In this document: piece after piece, positions 17,539-26,639 of the stretch
Layout: each line of letters begins with the position of its first letter
How positions within the stretch are numbered: the first letter of the stretch is position 1
Source of the DNA: DAOVXM01 sp963746255
GTDB taxonomy: Bacteria; Chloroflexota; Anaerolineae; Anaerolineales; UBA4823
Direction of reading: 5' to 3'
DNA length: 64,000 nucleotides
Assembly: GCA_963746255.1 (NCBI GenBank)
Contig: CAVVAJ010000007.1
Location: 930,001 to 994,000, forward strand
The notes under the pieces: generated by a model
What the model was told of the DNA's origin: nothing
Seen by the model: only the letters and a program-made list of their open reading frames with translations
Database searches by the model: none
Program-made: the position numbers and the translations under genes

Positions 17539-18183
17539 CTAGATCAGGTTGTTCTTTGCCGCCAAAACCAGCGCTTCCGAACGGGTTTGAACGTCCAATT
17601 TCTGAAAAATATTGGCCATGTGGAATTTGAGCGTGGACTGGCTGATAGATAATTTCCCCGCAGTTTGCTGGTTAGTTAATCCCTCTGCCAGGTGCACCAA
17701 CACTTCCAACTCACGATCTGTCAGATGAAAATCCACAGCTGGCTGAGGTGGGGCCATGAGATGAGCACCGACTTCGCCTGAAAAGACCATTTTTCCCTGA
17801 AATGTGGCGCGAATGGTATCCGCCAGGTCCTGTGCAAGCGAACCTTTCGTGAGATAGCCTACGGCACCATTTCGGAGCATGGCATACACGCTCTCATGAT
17901 CCTGGAAACTTGATAAGACTAAAATCCTGATTTCTGGATGGCTCTCGTGCAATACTCTCGTGGCTTCAATGCCGTCCATAACGGGCATGACAACATCCAT
18001 AAGCACGATGTCAGGCTGATATTGCTCGCACAAGACAATCCCCTCCTGTCCATTTGCGCCCTGCCCGACCAGTTCTATGTCAGAGATTGTGCCCAAGATC
18101 GCCTGAACGATACTGTGCATTTGGGAGTGGTCGTCAACGAGGACAACGCGGATGGGGTTTTCATTTGTCATTTGTTGGGGCAT
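17539..18183 (-). CDS. NarL/FixJ-type response regulator (receiver plus LuxR HTH)
   Basis: A DNA-binding response regulator of about 214 residues. The receiver carries VVLVDDHSQM with the acidic pair and the phospho-acceptor Asp in DIVLMDVVMP, followed by a LuxR-type helix-turn-helix with LTDRELEVLVHLAEGLTNQQ and STLKFHMANIFQKL near the end. The start is uncertain: ATGs at 18234, 18183 and 18171 are in frame and none has a strong ribosome site; 18183 is chosen because it just precedes the domain. It is the best local candidate for the protein that reads the five GACAGGT operators, but its own promoter lacks them. Confidence 0.88.
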   Translation of the reverse strand: MPQQMTNENPIRVVLVDDHSQMHSIVQAILGTISDIELVGQGANGQEGIVLCEQYQPDIVLMDVVMPVMDGIEATRVLHESHPEIRILVLSSFQDHESVYAMLRNGAVGYLTKGSLAQDLADTIRATFQGKMVFSGEVGAHLMAPPQPAVDFHLTDRELEVLVHLAEGLTNQQTAGKLSISQSTLKFHMANIFQKLDVQTRSEALVLAAKNNLI

Positions 18184-18374
18184 AAGGAAGTTCCGGGTGT
18201 TGACAGGGATATATTTCCAGGGGCGGGCATTCAATAATAAAGCTTTCCACTGTCCTTCTCTTATAACACCAAAATCCGTTCAAAGACACTCTTGTTTGAA
18301 AATGTTCTCAGTTCCTGATAATTGAGCATAAAGAAAACAGCGGATAGCTAACTGGTGAACCTCCCATATTGCAT

Positions 18375-18523
18375 CTACAGCATACTTTTCTCGCACGGGG
18401 CAATGATAGTCTGGGCGCGATTGCGTACGTCTAGATCACGGTAGATATTGGATGCGTGCGCTTTGACTGTTCTCAAACCGACAATAAGTTTTTCGGCGAT
18501 TTCTTGGTAGGACTTCCTGCGTT
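18375..18523 (-). pseudogene. C-terminal fragment of a LuxR-type regulator
   Basis: The minus-strand frame carries YQEIAEKLIVGLRTVKAHASNIYRDLDVRNR, the recognition half of a LuxR/NarL helix-turn-helix, and stops at 18375. Its N-terminal part is missing. At about 18525 it joins the plus-strand GNAT duplication, so the upstream residues of the open frame are antisense to that copy. A junction of two broken genes. Confidence 0.75.
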
Positions 18524-18526
18524 CCC

Positions 18527-18744
18527 TGGTAGACCGCTGCCTATATAACTTAATGCGTAGTGGCATCCATAAATGGCATCTTTTTGTCCTCGAAGACAAT
18601 CAGGACGCCATCGCTTTCTGGAAGAAGCTAGGTTGGGCTAAACGGATGAAACTGGCAACGATGTCGCTAAATCAGGTTAATAGAGATTGAACCTGAGGGG
18701 CATGTCATGAAAATGAGTATTCTGATATTTGCTGGATCGGGGAA
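18527..18744 (+). repeat. 218-bp duplicated segment, copy 2 (headless GNAT plus stub)
   Basis: About 97-98% identical to 367-584. It contains the GNAT 3' half (in frame to its stop at 18690) without the first 89 codons, then the same intergenic 16 bases and the MKMSILIF start. After 18744 the similarity to copy 1 fades. The left edge abuts the LuxR fragment. Confidence 0.9.
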
Positions 18745-18839
18745 TACATGCGCTGGCTGGGATTGATCGCCCCTCCAGTATAATGAAGTGGCCCGCCCGG
18801 CAATTCAATAAACTTTTCTATTTACAAAAGGAGTTCACA

Positions 18840-19517
18840 ATGAACGTAGAAGTTAGGTATGGCCCAGCTTATGCGCTGGCTCTGGTTAACCTGGATGTCA
18901 GGGAGACCATCCAGGTTGAAGGGGGCGCGATGGTAGGTATGGCACCCTCCATTGAGATGAAGACCGAGGCTAAAGGGGGGCTCTTTAAGTCTCTGGGTCG
19001 CTCCATGTTCGGTGGCGAGAGTTTTTTCCTGAATACATATACCGCCACCTCTCCGGGCGATACGATCGCCCTGGCACCTGCTCTACCCGGCGATGTGGCC
19101 GTGATTGAATTACACGGCGAAACCCTGATGGTCCAATCTGGCTCATATCTAGGCTCCTCAGCCGGAATTGAGGTGGACACCAGTTGGAGTGGTGCTAAAA
19201 CCTTCTTCGGCAGCGAGGGACTGATCATGCTCAAGGTCAGCGGCACCGGCACGTTGATTGTCTCCAGCTATGGCGCAATCCACCCTATGGAGCTGGAGGC
19301 AGGCCAGGAGTACGTGGTCGACACCGGGCACCTGGTCACGTTCGATGAGCATTTGAAATTTAATGTCAAGAAGGTGGCTGGTTGGAAGAGCACTCTGTTC
19401 AGTGGAGAGGGGTTGGTCATCGAGCTGACGGGTCCTGGCAAACTGACATTGCAGAGCCGCAGCCAGGATTCATTCCTCTCGTGGCTTATTCCTCTGTTGC
19501 CCAAGCAGTCCGACTGA
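18840..19517 (+). CDS. AIM24/TIGR00266 family protein
   Basis: A 225-residue all-beta protein of the AIM24 family. Typical features are the early VEGGAMVGMAPSIEM stretch, GGLFKSLGRSMFGGESFFLNTY, and repeated beta strands ending in GEGLVIELTGPGKLTLQSRS. The biochemical role in bacteria is unknown. The start at 18840 is fixed by AAGGAG 7 bases upstream; the upstream frame to 18729 is not coding. It lies alone just after the duplicated GNAT fragment. Confidence 0.85.
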   Translation: MNVEVRYGPAYALALVNLDVRETIQVEGGAMVGMAPSIEMKTEAKGGLFKSLGRSMFGGESFFLNTYTATSPGDTIALAPALPGDVAVIELHGETLMVQSGSYLGSSAGIEVDTSWSGAKTFFGSEGLIMLKVSGTGTLIVSSYGAIHPMELEAGQEYVVDTGHLVTFDEHLKFNVKKVAGWKSTLFSGEGLVIELTGPGKLTLQSRSQDSFLSWLIPLLPKQSD

Positions 19518-20204
19518 ATGTAGTCTTAGCATGTGATCTTACAGTTCTTCCCGCCGGCGATTCGCCACGGCAATATCACGAACCGCTGCTATTAGGGCTG
19601 GAGGGTCGTGAGCTAGACAAGTTTCACCGATAGCTAGAGGGCATGAGTAGAGTTCAATGGCGGGATATTCGGTTGGGTATAGACGAATAAGAAACCGGTT
19701 CTGTTTGCTGCTTGTGAAAGAAAGGATACATCAGTGGACAAACCCGCTCGAAGGAGCGATATTCCCACCAGAGAATAGGGATTGTTGGCTGGGACGCTGT
19801 ATGCGCCTGGTATGTCTGGGGTTGCATCCCAAAACCGATCTACTGCCTACTTGGCATCCTCGAGGACCGTTTTTGCTTTAACGTTCACGCTGACAGAAGC
19901 ATCCCAAATGAACAGATTCGCCTGCTGAGCAGTAAATACCTCCCTGGAGAAGGTGGGTATGATGGGTACGTTATTGATATGTATTCAAAAGAAGGATTAT
20001 TCTATATGGGATACCAAGTAGCTTGCTACCTGGGTTCCACGCTTGTGTAAAACCCGACCCGAAGGGGTAAAATATCCCGTATTACCCCCGCTGCTTGCAG
20101 CGAGGATAGGAATTTTGAAGGTTTTGTAGATTTATTTGACCAGCTAAACATGTCGGTTTATTTCGGCCATAGATTTCGATACATCGATCACTGCCTCATG
20201 TTTC
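19518..20204. other. 690-bp stretch without a supported gene
   Basis: No frame here has a plausible start, ribosome site and family signature. The base composition is mixed and several short frames look like debris. Around 20045-20110 there are short GC-rich inverted repeats, but no T-tract terminator can be defended. Confidence 0.4.
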
Positions 20205-20389
20205 TCATGGCTCACAAATGAGGATTTCATCGACTGCTTTTTCCACCCTATCTGCCGATATTGGAACATTTCTGATGGGTCTGGCAATTTCTTTTACTGC
20301 CAGCGCAGATTTTTCGGCAAGTTTGCGAACTTCATTTACCACGTCAGCAAACCCTCTACCATATTCTCCCGTTCGCGCAGCCTCGATAA
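20205..20389 (-). pseudogene. Fragment of a methyl-accepting chemotaxis protein
   Basis: The minus-strand translation EAARTGEYGRGFADVVNEVRKLAEKSALAVKEI matches the conserved hairpin tip of the MCP signalling domain ([24 protein letters not shown] in the family). It runs to a TGA at 20205-20207. The receptor's sensory part and start are missing; upstream is the end of nadB, which overlaps the fragment edge. It is an orphan piece with no other chemotaxis gene in sight. Confidence 0.7.
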
Positions 20390-21997
20390 TTAAATCAACC
20401 GCTCGCCATTGGCAACCTCGAAATCTTCGCGGAAATGGCAGCCCCGGCTCTGACGGTTATGCAGAGCAGCCTGAGCGATAATCAATGCCACTTCAACCGC
20501 GTTGCGCAGGCCAATCAACCCATCATCGAGATGAGTGGTGCGGTAGAATGTCTCGATTTCATTCCACAAATGGCGCAGCTCTCGTATGGCGCGGGAAAGC
20601 CGTTCGGAATTGCGCTCAAGGCCCACATAATGCCACATGATGTTTTGAATGGTCTGCATATCCCCCTGGATCAGCGCCGCATCGGTTTCGGCAACTAAAC
20701 CGGTTTCATCCCACTGGGGAACTTCTCCTCCGCTCGGTAAATCCATGTCTGGCATTTCTGCTAAAACACTCTCAATGTGCTGAGCAGCCCGGTTGCCCCA
20801 CACTAGGCCCTCAAGGAGAGATGTCGAAGCCAACCGGTTCGCGCCGTGCACTCCGGTGCAACTGATTTCGCCAACGGCATACAGGTTTTGGATGTTCGTC
20901 CTGCCCCATTCATCAACCAATACACCGCCGCAAAAATAATGGGCAGCCGGCACAACCGGGATGGCATCGCGGGTAATATCAATGCCCAGCGTAAGGCATT
21001 TCTGGTAGATGTTGGGGAAACGGTCGCGGATGGTTTGGGCAGGCAAGTAGTTGGCAATATCCAGCAGGACATAAGAATAACCGTGGCTTACCATCTGGTG
21101 ATGGATGGCACGTGAAACGATATCACGCGGAGCCAGGTCCTTCCATTGGGGTGAATACTCCCCCATAAAGGGCTTTCCATCCGGCGTCAGCAGCACCGCC
21201 CCTTCGCCGCGCACTGCCTCACTGATCAGAAACCCCTCGACCCCAGGGACAGCCAGGGAGGTGGGATGGAATTGGATATATTCGGCATTGACAATCCGCG
21301 CCCCGGCCCGGTGGGCCATGGCTAGCCCATCGCCGCGCGAGCCGGGTGGGTTGGTGGTATTTTGGAAGATACGGCCCAGACCTCCCGTGGCCAGAACGGT
21401 TGCCGCAGACATATAGCGATGAACCGTCCGTTCTTTGCGCTCAAAGGCATAAGCGCCATGCAATACGACCGGCATGTAAGCCTCAAGGGGATTGCGCGAG
21501 TGATGCGGAAAGGTGATCAGGTCTACGGCCGTAGTATTGGTCAGGATGGCGATATTGGGATACTGCTTGATCGCAGCCACCAGGCCATTGATAATCGCCA
21601 GACCGGTGCCATCGCCAACGTGGAGAATGCGCCGGCGGGAATGCGCCCCCTCTTTTCCAAATTCGTACTCCCCATTGGACAGGCTGTCAAACTGGACTCC
21701 GGCCATTTCTACCAGGATTTCCTGCACCACAGCAGGCCCTTCTTTGGCCAGGAGTTCTACAGCCTCAGGGGAGCTGGCACCTGCCCCCGCCTCCAGGATA
21801 TCCCTTGCCAAGAGCGCCGTGCTGTCATCCTGCCCGCGGCTGACGATTCCTCCCTGGGCATAGCGGGTATTGGATTCGGATGGGTCAGAATCGCGGGTGA
21901 TCACGGTGATGTGGCGCCGTGGGTTTTGCGCCAGCCTCAACGCCGCAGTTGCGCCTGCAATCCCGCACCCAATAATCAAAACATCTGTATCCAGCAT
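20390..21997 (-). CDS. nadB: L-aspartate oxidase
   Basis: A 535-residue flavoprotein that oxidises L-aspartate to iminoaspartate, the first step of de novo NAD synthesis. The FAD-binding GCGIAGA loop is at residues 10-16. RYAQGGIV, the HRAGARIVNAEYIQFHPT segment, and the C-terminal SRGCHFREDF are all family landmarks. It uses oxygen or fumarate as acceptor. It is the last gene of the nadC-nadA-nadB operon on the minus strand, 5 bases after the nadA stop. The C-terminus ends directly at a chemotaxis-receptor remnant. Confidence 0.95.
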   Translation of the reverse strand: MLDTDVLIIGCGIAGATAALRLAQNPRRHITVITRDSDPSESNTRYAQGGIVSRGQDDSTALLARDILEAGAGASSPEAVELLAKEGPAVVQEILVEMAGVQFDSLSNGEYEFGKEGAHSRRRILHVGDGTGLAIINGLVAAIKQYPNIAILTNTTAVDLITFPHHSRNPLEAYMPVVLHGAYAFERKERTVHRYMSAATVLATGGLGRIFQNTTNPPGSRGDGLAMAHRAGARIVNAEYIQFHPTSLAVPGVEGFLISEAVRGEGAVLLTPDGKPFMGEYSPQWKDLAPRDIVSRAIHHQMVSHGYSYVLLDIANYLPAQTIRDRFPNIYQKCLTLGIDITRDAIPVVPAAHYFCGGVLVDEWGRTNIQNLYAVGEISCTGVHGANRLASTSLLEGLVWGNRAAQHIESVLAEMPDMDLPSGGEVPQWDETGLVAETDAALIQGDMQTIQNIMWHYVGLERNSERLSRAIRELRHLWNEIETFYRTTHLDDGLIGLRNAVEVALIIAQAALHNRQSRGCHFREDFEVANGERLI

Positions 21998-22002
21998 TTC
22001 AG

Positions 22003-23038
22003 CTAACCGATTTTCAGCATTCTTTCTACAGCACTCACCGCCCGCACCCGAATCTCTTCGGGAACTTCGACCACCAACCGATTGTATTTCAACGATTCAA
22101 GTGTGTTTTCCATCGTGATCTGGTTCATATATGGGCAGCGTACGCTACACAGGCGCAGCATGTTCTTCTCCGGGTTGGCCACTGAAATGTTATCTCCCAT
22201 CGAACATTCGGTCAATAGCAGGTCAGCGCGGTGCAGAAGTGGCCTCCACAGCCTTGATCATTGCTGAGGTGGAACCCGAAAAATCTGACGCCTCGATGAC
22301 CTCAGGACTGCATTCCGGATGTGCCAGGATATATACATCCGGGAACTGTTCTCGCACGTTGCGGATATCCTCCACGGTAAACTTCTCATGTACCTCACAG
22401 CGACCCTTCCAGCCGATCATCTGGATATCCAGCTCAGCCTCATCGGGTGAAACGCTTTTTTCCAGCGATGGGAAGATGATGTGTTTTCCGGTTTCCCGAG
22501 CCACATTGCGCGCCAGATACTCATCAGGCAGGAAGATGATCGTGTCGGATTGCAGCAATTCGACCACTGCCCTGGCATTCCCAGATGTGCAGCAAACATC
22601 TGATTCGGCTTTGACATCGGCATAGGTATTCACATAGCTGACCACAGGCACCCCCGGGAAACGCGCTTTGAGGCTGCGCACATCCGCCGCAGTGATGCTG
22701 GCCGCTAGCGAACAACCCGCATTGGCCGGAATAAGCACCGTCTTGGTGGGGTTCAAGATCTTGGCAGTCTCCGCCATGAATTTCACACCGCAGAATACGA
22801 TGACATCCTTGTCCGTTTCGGCAGCTTTGCGGCTCAGCTTTAGCGAATCACCTTTGATATCGGTCACCGAATGATACAGGACAGGCTCCATATAGTTATG
22901 CCCCAGGATGACCGCATTTCGCTCTTTTTTCAAGCGGTTGATTTCCACCGCCAGTTCGGCTTTGTATTGCAATTCCACGTCTGGCACCACATCGCCCAGC
23001 ATGGATCTTAGTTGATGAAACATTTCTTCAGTTTCCAT
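22003..23038 (-). pseudogene. nadA: Quinolinate synthase gene with one frameshift
   Basis: Quinolinate synthase condenses iminoaspartate with dihydroxyacetone phosphate and needs a [4Fe-4S] cluster. The N-terminal frame (22223-23038) has GHNYMEP, FCGVKFMAETAKIL, SDVCCTSGNA and HPECSPEV. Near 22230 the frame shifts by one base and the C-terminus (LLLTECSMGDN and LCSVRCPYM) continues in another frame to 22003. The shift removes the C-terminal cysteines that help hold the cluster. The remaining sequence is well conserved, so it is either a very recent lesion or an assembly error. Confidence 0.88.
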
Positions 23039-23077
23039 GGTAACTACCTGTTATGGGTCGGTCAATACCGCTTCCTT

Positions 23078-23950
23078 TTAACGTGTGTATAAGAAGCTTA
23101 CATCGAACACTTTTACAGAATGGGTAAGTGCGCCAATCGAAATATAATCCACGCCTGTTTCCGCCACCTGCCGCACATTCTCCAGGGTTACGTTGCCGGA
23201 GGCTTCCAGGCTGGCGCGCCCGGCATTCATAGCCACCGCCTGGGCCATCATTTCACACGACATGTTGTCCAATAGAATCCGTTCGACGCCCAAATCAAGC
23301 GCTGCGCGGACATCATCCAGCGTACGGGTTTCGACCTCAATTTGTAGGCCGTCTGCGGCGGCGCGGGCTTGTAAGACCGCAGTTTGAAGCGAACCGGCGA
23401 AGTCGATGTGATTATCCTTGATTAGGATCATGTCGTAGAGCCCGGTGCGGTGGTTTTGCCCGCCGCCAAGGCGCACCGCTAGTTTATCTATCGTGCGCAG
23501 ACCGGGCGCGGTTTTCCTCGTGTCCAGAATGACCGCTTTGGTATCTTGCACCCGGTCCACAAACTGGCGTGTCAGCGTGGCAATCCCAGACATGCGGCCT
23601 AGAAAGTTCAGCGCCACTCGTTCGCCAGTCAGCAGGGTACGGGCTGGCCCTGAAATCCGGGCCAGCACCATCTGGTTGGTGACTGCTGCGCCATCTTGCA
23701 CCTGGATATCCACCTGGACGGATGGATCCAGCAGCGTGAACACCGAACAGCCAACCCCTAAACCGGCTGCTATTCCGCTTTGTTTGGCAATGATCCTGCC
23801 TGCCATCCAGGCATCCACCGGTACGATGCTGTTGGTCGTCACATCTCCAGGGCCGATATCTTCAGCTAATGCGCGCTGGATCGATTGGATGATATCCGGC
23901 GGCAGAGTTACGTTTTCGATTTTCTCGGGCATCTTTTCCTGGCCTGTCAT
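23078..23950 (-). CDS. nadC: Nicotinate-nucleotide pyrophosphorylase (quinolinate phosphoribosyltransferase)
   Basis: A 290-residue enzyme joining quinolinate and PRPP to nicotinate mononucleotide with loss of CO2. Landmarks are LAEDIGPGDVTTNSIVP, the GERVALNFLGRMSGIATLT segment, DTRKTAPGLRTIDKLAV with its phosphate-binding basic residues, GGGQNHRTGLYDMILIKDNHI, and VEVETR. Either of two ATGs (23950 or 23932) could start it; the second has AGGA just upstream. It is the first gene of the NAD operon. Confidence 0.95.
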   Translation of the reverse strand: MTGQEKMPEKIENVTLPPDIIQSIQRALAEDIGPGDVTTNSIVPVDAWMAGRIIAKQSGIAAGLGVGCSVFTLLDPSVQVDIQVQDGAAVTNQMVLARISGPARTLLTGERVALNFLGRMSGIATLTRQFVDRVQDTKAVILDTRKTAPGLRTIDKLAVRLGGGQNHRTGLYDMILIKDNHIDFAGSLQTAVLQARAAADGLQIEVETRTLDDVRAALDLGVERILLDNMSCEMMAQAVAMNAGRASLEASGNVTLENVRQVAETGVDYISIGALTHSVKVFDVSFLYTR

Positions 23951-23979
23951 ACGGTTATTCTCATCAAAACTGTGGAGTG

Positions 23980-24164
23980 TTATTGTACCCTTGCTTCAAT
24001 GGTTTCCGTGGCCAGCCAGATCACCCAATCACTGGCAAAATAAGCCAGCAGCACGCAGTGCCCAGCAATCGCTGTATTGATTGAGAGCGCTGCCTCCAAG
24101 ACCATGTCCCCCACGGTAAATCTTTCGAGCCAGACCCCAATTTTTCTGCGGCGGCATGGTTCAT
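23980..24164 (-). pseudogene. Small frameshifted ORF upstream of nadC
   Basis: An ATG at 24164 overlaps the end of the methyltransferase remnant (TAAGATG). If one A is restored in the run of five A near 24145, a 61-residue protein results, with VWLERFTVGDMVLEAALSI and a hydrophobic VLLAYFASDWVIWL stretch. As sequenced it is broken. No family recognised. Confidence 0.3.
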
Positions 24165-24165
24165 C

Positions 24166-24475
24166 TTAAATCCTCTTCATCCAGGACCAGGTAGATTTCC
24201 GATCCCAGAATGCGCCGTGCTCCGCACGTTCGATATCAAACCGGGGCGCGAAAACGGACTGTACCCGGTCCGCGGTTAATCCAAAGGAGATGCCCGCTTC
24301 TTTGCGAGGCTTCAGCACATAAAGCAGGGTGCGCCCATTGGAGATGAAAACTTCGGCCAGTCCTTGGCATATCTGAGCTGACCTTCCGTGGTCAAGCCGT
24401 GAGAACTGCCCATATCCAGAGCGAAGCCGCAGCGGGGTAATTGCAATTCTCTGAGCCGGGTTATGTCTGTTAGAA
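24166..24475 (-). pseudogene. C-terminal half of a SAM-dependent methyltransferase
   Basis: The minus strand reads CGFALDMGSSHGLTTEGQLRYAKGL and, after a one-base shift near 24355, AEVFISNGRTLLYVL with a later FAPRFDIERAEHG. This matches the later half of class I methyltransferases of the type with DxGCxHxL and VLxPGGxLLLY. The N-terminal half and start are missing; the gene is cut at about 24500 by the integrase-like copy. Confidence 0.6.
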
Positions 24476-24502
24476 GAAATTGCGTACGCCCCGGAACGAC
24501 TG

Positions 24503-24725
24503 CACGTCCGCTTCTCCGGCCTCCCAGGGTGGTTTTTGCGTGAACCCCAGGAAATCCCGCCACGCGCACCGGCTGATGCTCAAGATATTGCGGCCGTATT
24601 CCCTCTCCCGTTCCTCAAGCCACCCCTCGAACGCTTCCGCCCACCCCTGCAGCCGTCCTCCGATCAGCCCCTCCATCCTGCTCGTCTGCTCGCCGAATAA
24701 GTATTCAATTAGCTCATATCTTTTC
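24503..24725 (-). pseudogene. Integrase N-terminal domain, truncated copy 1
   Basis: A frame with QVVKRYELIEYLFGEQTSRM runs to NILSISRCAWRDFLG and ADVQ, then breaks into unrelated sequence at about 24503. It is about 95% identical at DNA level to the start of the recombinase gene at 48576-48965. It carries the N-terminal core-binding (SAM-like) part only and no catalytic residues. A leader of about 60 bp and a palindrome array lie upstream, as in the full copy. Confidence 0.75.
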
Positions 24726-24853
24726 ACTACCTGCATACATATCCTCCCCACGCCGGTAATCCTACTATAGCATAAAACCTCTCTTAGCACAAGTGTTCTA
24801 GATAAAAGATCCGCAAATTGTGACCATGAAACCCTTTGGATATACTCTGGTCC

Positions 24854-25111
24854 ATAGTTTGCGTAGCAAACAATTAAATGAAAAAGGCTAGGGATAATAG
24901 TAGATGTGTATCGAGTGGAGTTAGAGTTTACGAAGTAAACTATTAACGAAAAAAGACTGAATAAAATCTTTCCGTGTACATGATTGCATCACTAAGGAGA
25001 TCGACTATAGTTTCCGCAGCCAACTATTAAATGAAAAAGGCTAAAGATAAAGGTTGATGTGTTTTGGGTGGAGTATAGAGTTTACGTAGCAAACTCTTAA
25101 ATGAAAATGGC
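24854..25111. repeat. Palindrome array 1 (four units)
   Basis: Four hairpin-forming repeats start at about 24854, 24921, 25005 and 25075. Each has arms like TAGTTTGC/GCAAACTA or GAGTTTAC/GTAAACTC around a 3-base centre, followed by TTAAATGAAAAAGGC. The DNA between them falls into two or three recurring types also found in array 2 at 49029-49562. Arm pairs change together, which shows selection for pairing. Confidence 0.85.
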
Positions 25112-25157
25112 TCTCAATTGATAAAAGTAATTCTCTGTCGCCTTATCTTTTATACCG

Positions 25158-26513
25158 TTAGCCAAACAATGAGACAACTGCCTCGCGAAAGACTTTGGTG
25201 TGATCGTCTACATCGGCTTCGGTGGTGTCGGGTGAGATAAGCGCCATATTGTGGAAGGGCGTCATCAGGATGCCACGGTTGAGAGCGTAGAGATGCATGT
25301 AGCGGTCAAGCTCGTGATCAATGGCTGCCGCCGCTTCACCGCCATTCCTGGGTGGATCAGGGCGGAACCAGTATTCGGAGCGGTTGCCGAGACGTTTGAC
25401 TATCCAGGGCAGATTAAATTCTTGAATGACTCCCTCAACGCCCGCCGTGAAGTGTTCCTGCAATTTGATTGCTTTGGCATAGAACTCATCAGTCAGCACG
25501 TTTTCGAGCGTGGCTTTCATGGCCGCGATCGAGAGGGCGTTGCCTGCCAGTGTCCCGCCGATTCCGCCGACATCGGCATCATTGAAATCGAGCTTCTCTG
25601 TAAACTTATCGGAAATTTCCTGCGTGAAGCCATAGACCGCCACGGGGACGCCTCCAGCCAGGGGCTTGCCGATGGTCAGGAAATCAGGCTGAAGGGCGTG
25701 CGCTGCGGTGTATCCGCCGGGGCTGGTGCAGATGGTGTGGGTTTCATCAATGATGAGATAGGTGCCATACTTGCGAGTCAACTCGCGCAAGGCTGCGTGA
25801 TAACCTGGATCGGGGTGGATGATCCCGATGTTGGTCATGACCGGTTCGGCCAGCACGACGGCCACATCCCGGTCTTTGAGAGCGATTTCGAGGGCGGGGA
25901 TATCGTTGAACTCGACAACTTTGCTGGTCAGGGTTGGGTCGACCTGCTCCCCCATGTTATTTGGACGCGAGACTGCCTGGCCGTTTTCATCCAGGATAAT
26001 GTAGCTCTCGTCCACAGTGCCATGATAGCAATAATTGAAGACCAGAACCTTGGGGCGACCGGTGATCATACGTGCCATGCGCAGGACAAAGCGGTTGGAA
26101 TCGGTGGCCGTCATTGTAAACTGCCAATAGGGCAGGCCAAAACGACGTTGGAGTTCTTCACCAACTGAAATGACATCCTCGTAGGGCAGCATGAGCGTGA
26201 TTCCCTTTTGGATTTGCTCATTGATGGCCTGAACGGTTGCATCTGGCGAGTGACCTGTCATGGCACCGGTATCGCCGAGGCAGAGATCAATGTAGGAGTT
26301 GCCGTCCACGTCAGTGAAATGGGCACCCTTAGCATCTTTGACGAAAACCGGAAACGACCCCGCCCAGCGGATCATCCACAACATCGGCACGCCACCGTGC
26401 AGCGACTTGCGGGCGCGCTGGTAGAGTTCGTAAGATTTGGGGTGATTCTTGTGAAAAAGCTGCTCTTCAGCTTCGAGCAGGGATGTGAGTTTGGAGCGAT
26501 CAATTGTAGGCAT
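25158..26513 (-). CDS. Class III pyridoxal-phosphate aminotransferase
   Basis: A 451-residue fold-type I PLP enzyme. The active lysine is Lys283 in LTIGKPLAGGVP, and Asp256 of IIDETHT would pair with the pyridine nitrogen. GHSPDATVQAI and the GGIGGTLAGN stretch are like glutamate-1-semialdehyde aminomutases and related omega-transaminases. As the last gene of the polyamine cluster it may transaminate GABA or a similar omega-amino acid, but the substrate is inferred only from context. It ends 46 bases from palindrome array 1. Confidence 0.85.
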   Translation of the reverse strand: MPTIDRSKLTSLLEAEEQLFHKNHPKSYELYQRARKSLHGGVPMLWMIRWAGSFPVFVKDAKGAHFTDVDGNSYIDLCLGDTGAMTGHSPDATVQAINEQIQKGITLMLPYEDVISVGEELQRRFGLPYWQFTMTATDSNRFVLRMARMITGRPKVLVFNYCYHGTVDESYIILDENGQAVSRPNNMGEQVDPTLTSKVVEFNDIPALEIALKDRDVAVVLAEPVMTNIGIIHPDPGYHAALRELTRKYGTYLIIDETHTICTSPGGYTAAHALQPDFLTIGKPLAGGVPVAVYGFTQEISDKFTEKLDFNDADVGGIGGTLAGNALSIAAMKATLENVLTDEFYAKAIKLQEHFTAGVEGVIQEFNLPWIVKRLGNRSEYWFRPDPPRNGGEAAAAIDHELDRYMHLYALNRGILMTPFHNMALISPDTTEADVDDHTKVFREAVVSLFG

Positions 26514-26639
26514 AATTTTTTACCGCCATATGTGCTTTTTATTGCATGAAGTTATCCTGCAACATTCACAAATCGGGAGTCGGAATGCGTGCAAACAACA
26601 ACAATTCCGACACCCGAATATCAATTTAGAGAAACGCGC

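Noticed and set aside
24854..25111. Chromosome dimer resolution (dif) site
   Set aside because: Multiple copies and a 3-base centre do not fit a single 28-bp dif; the TTAAAT similarity is too short.
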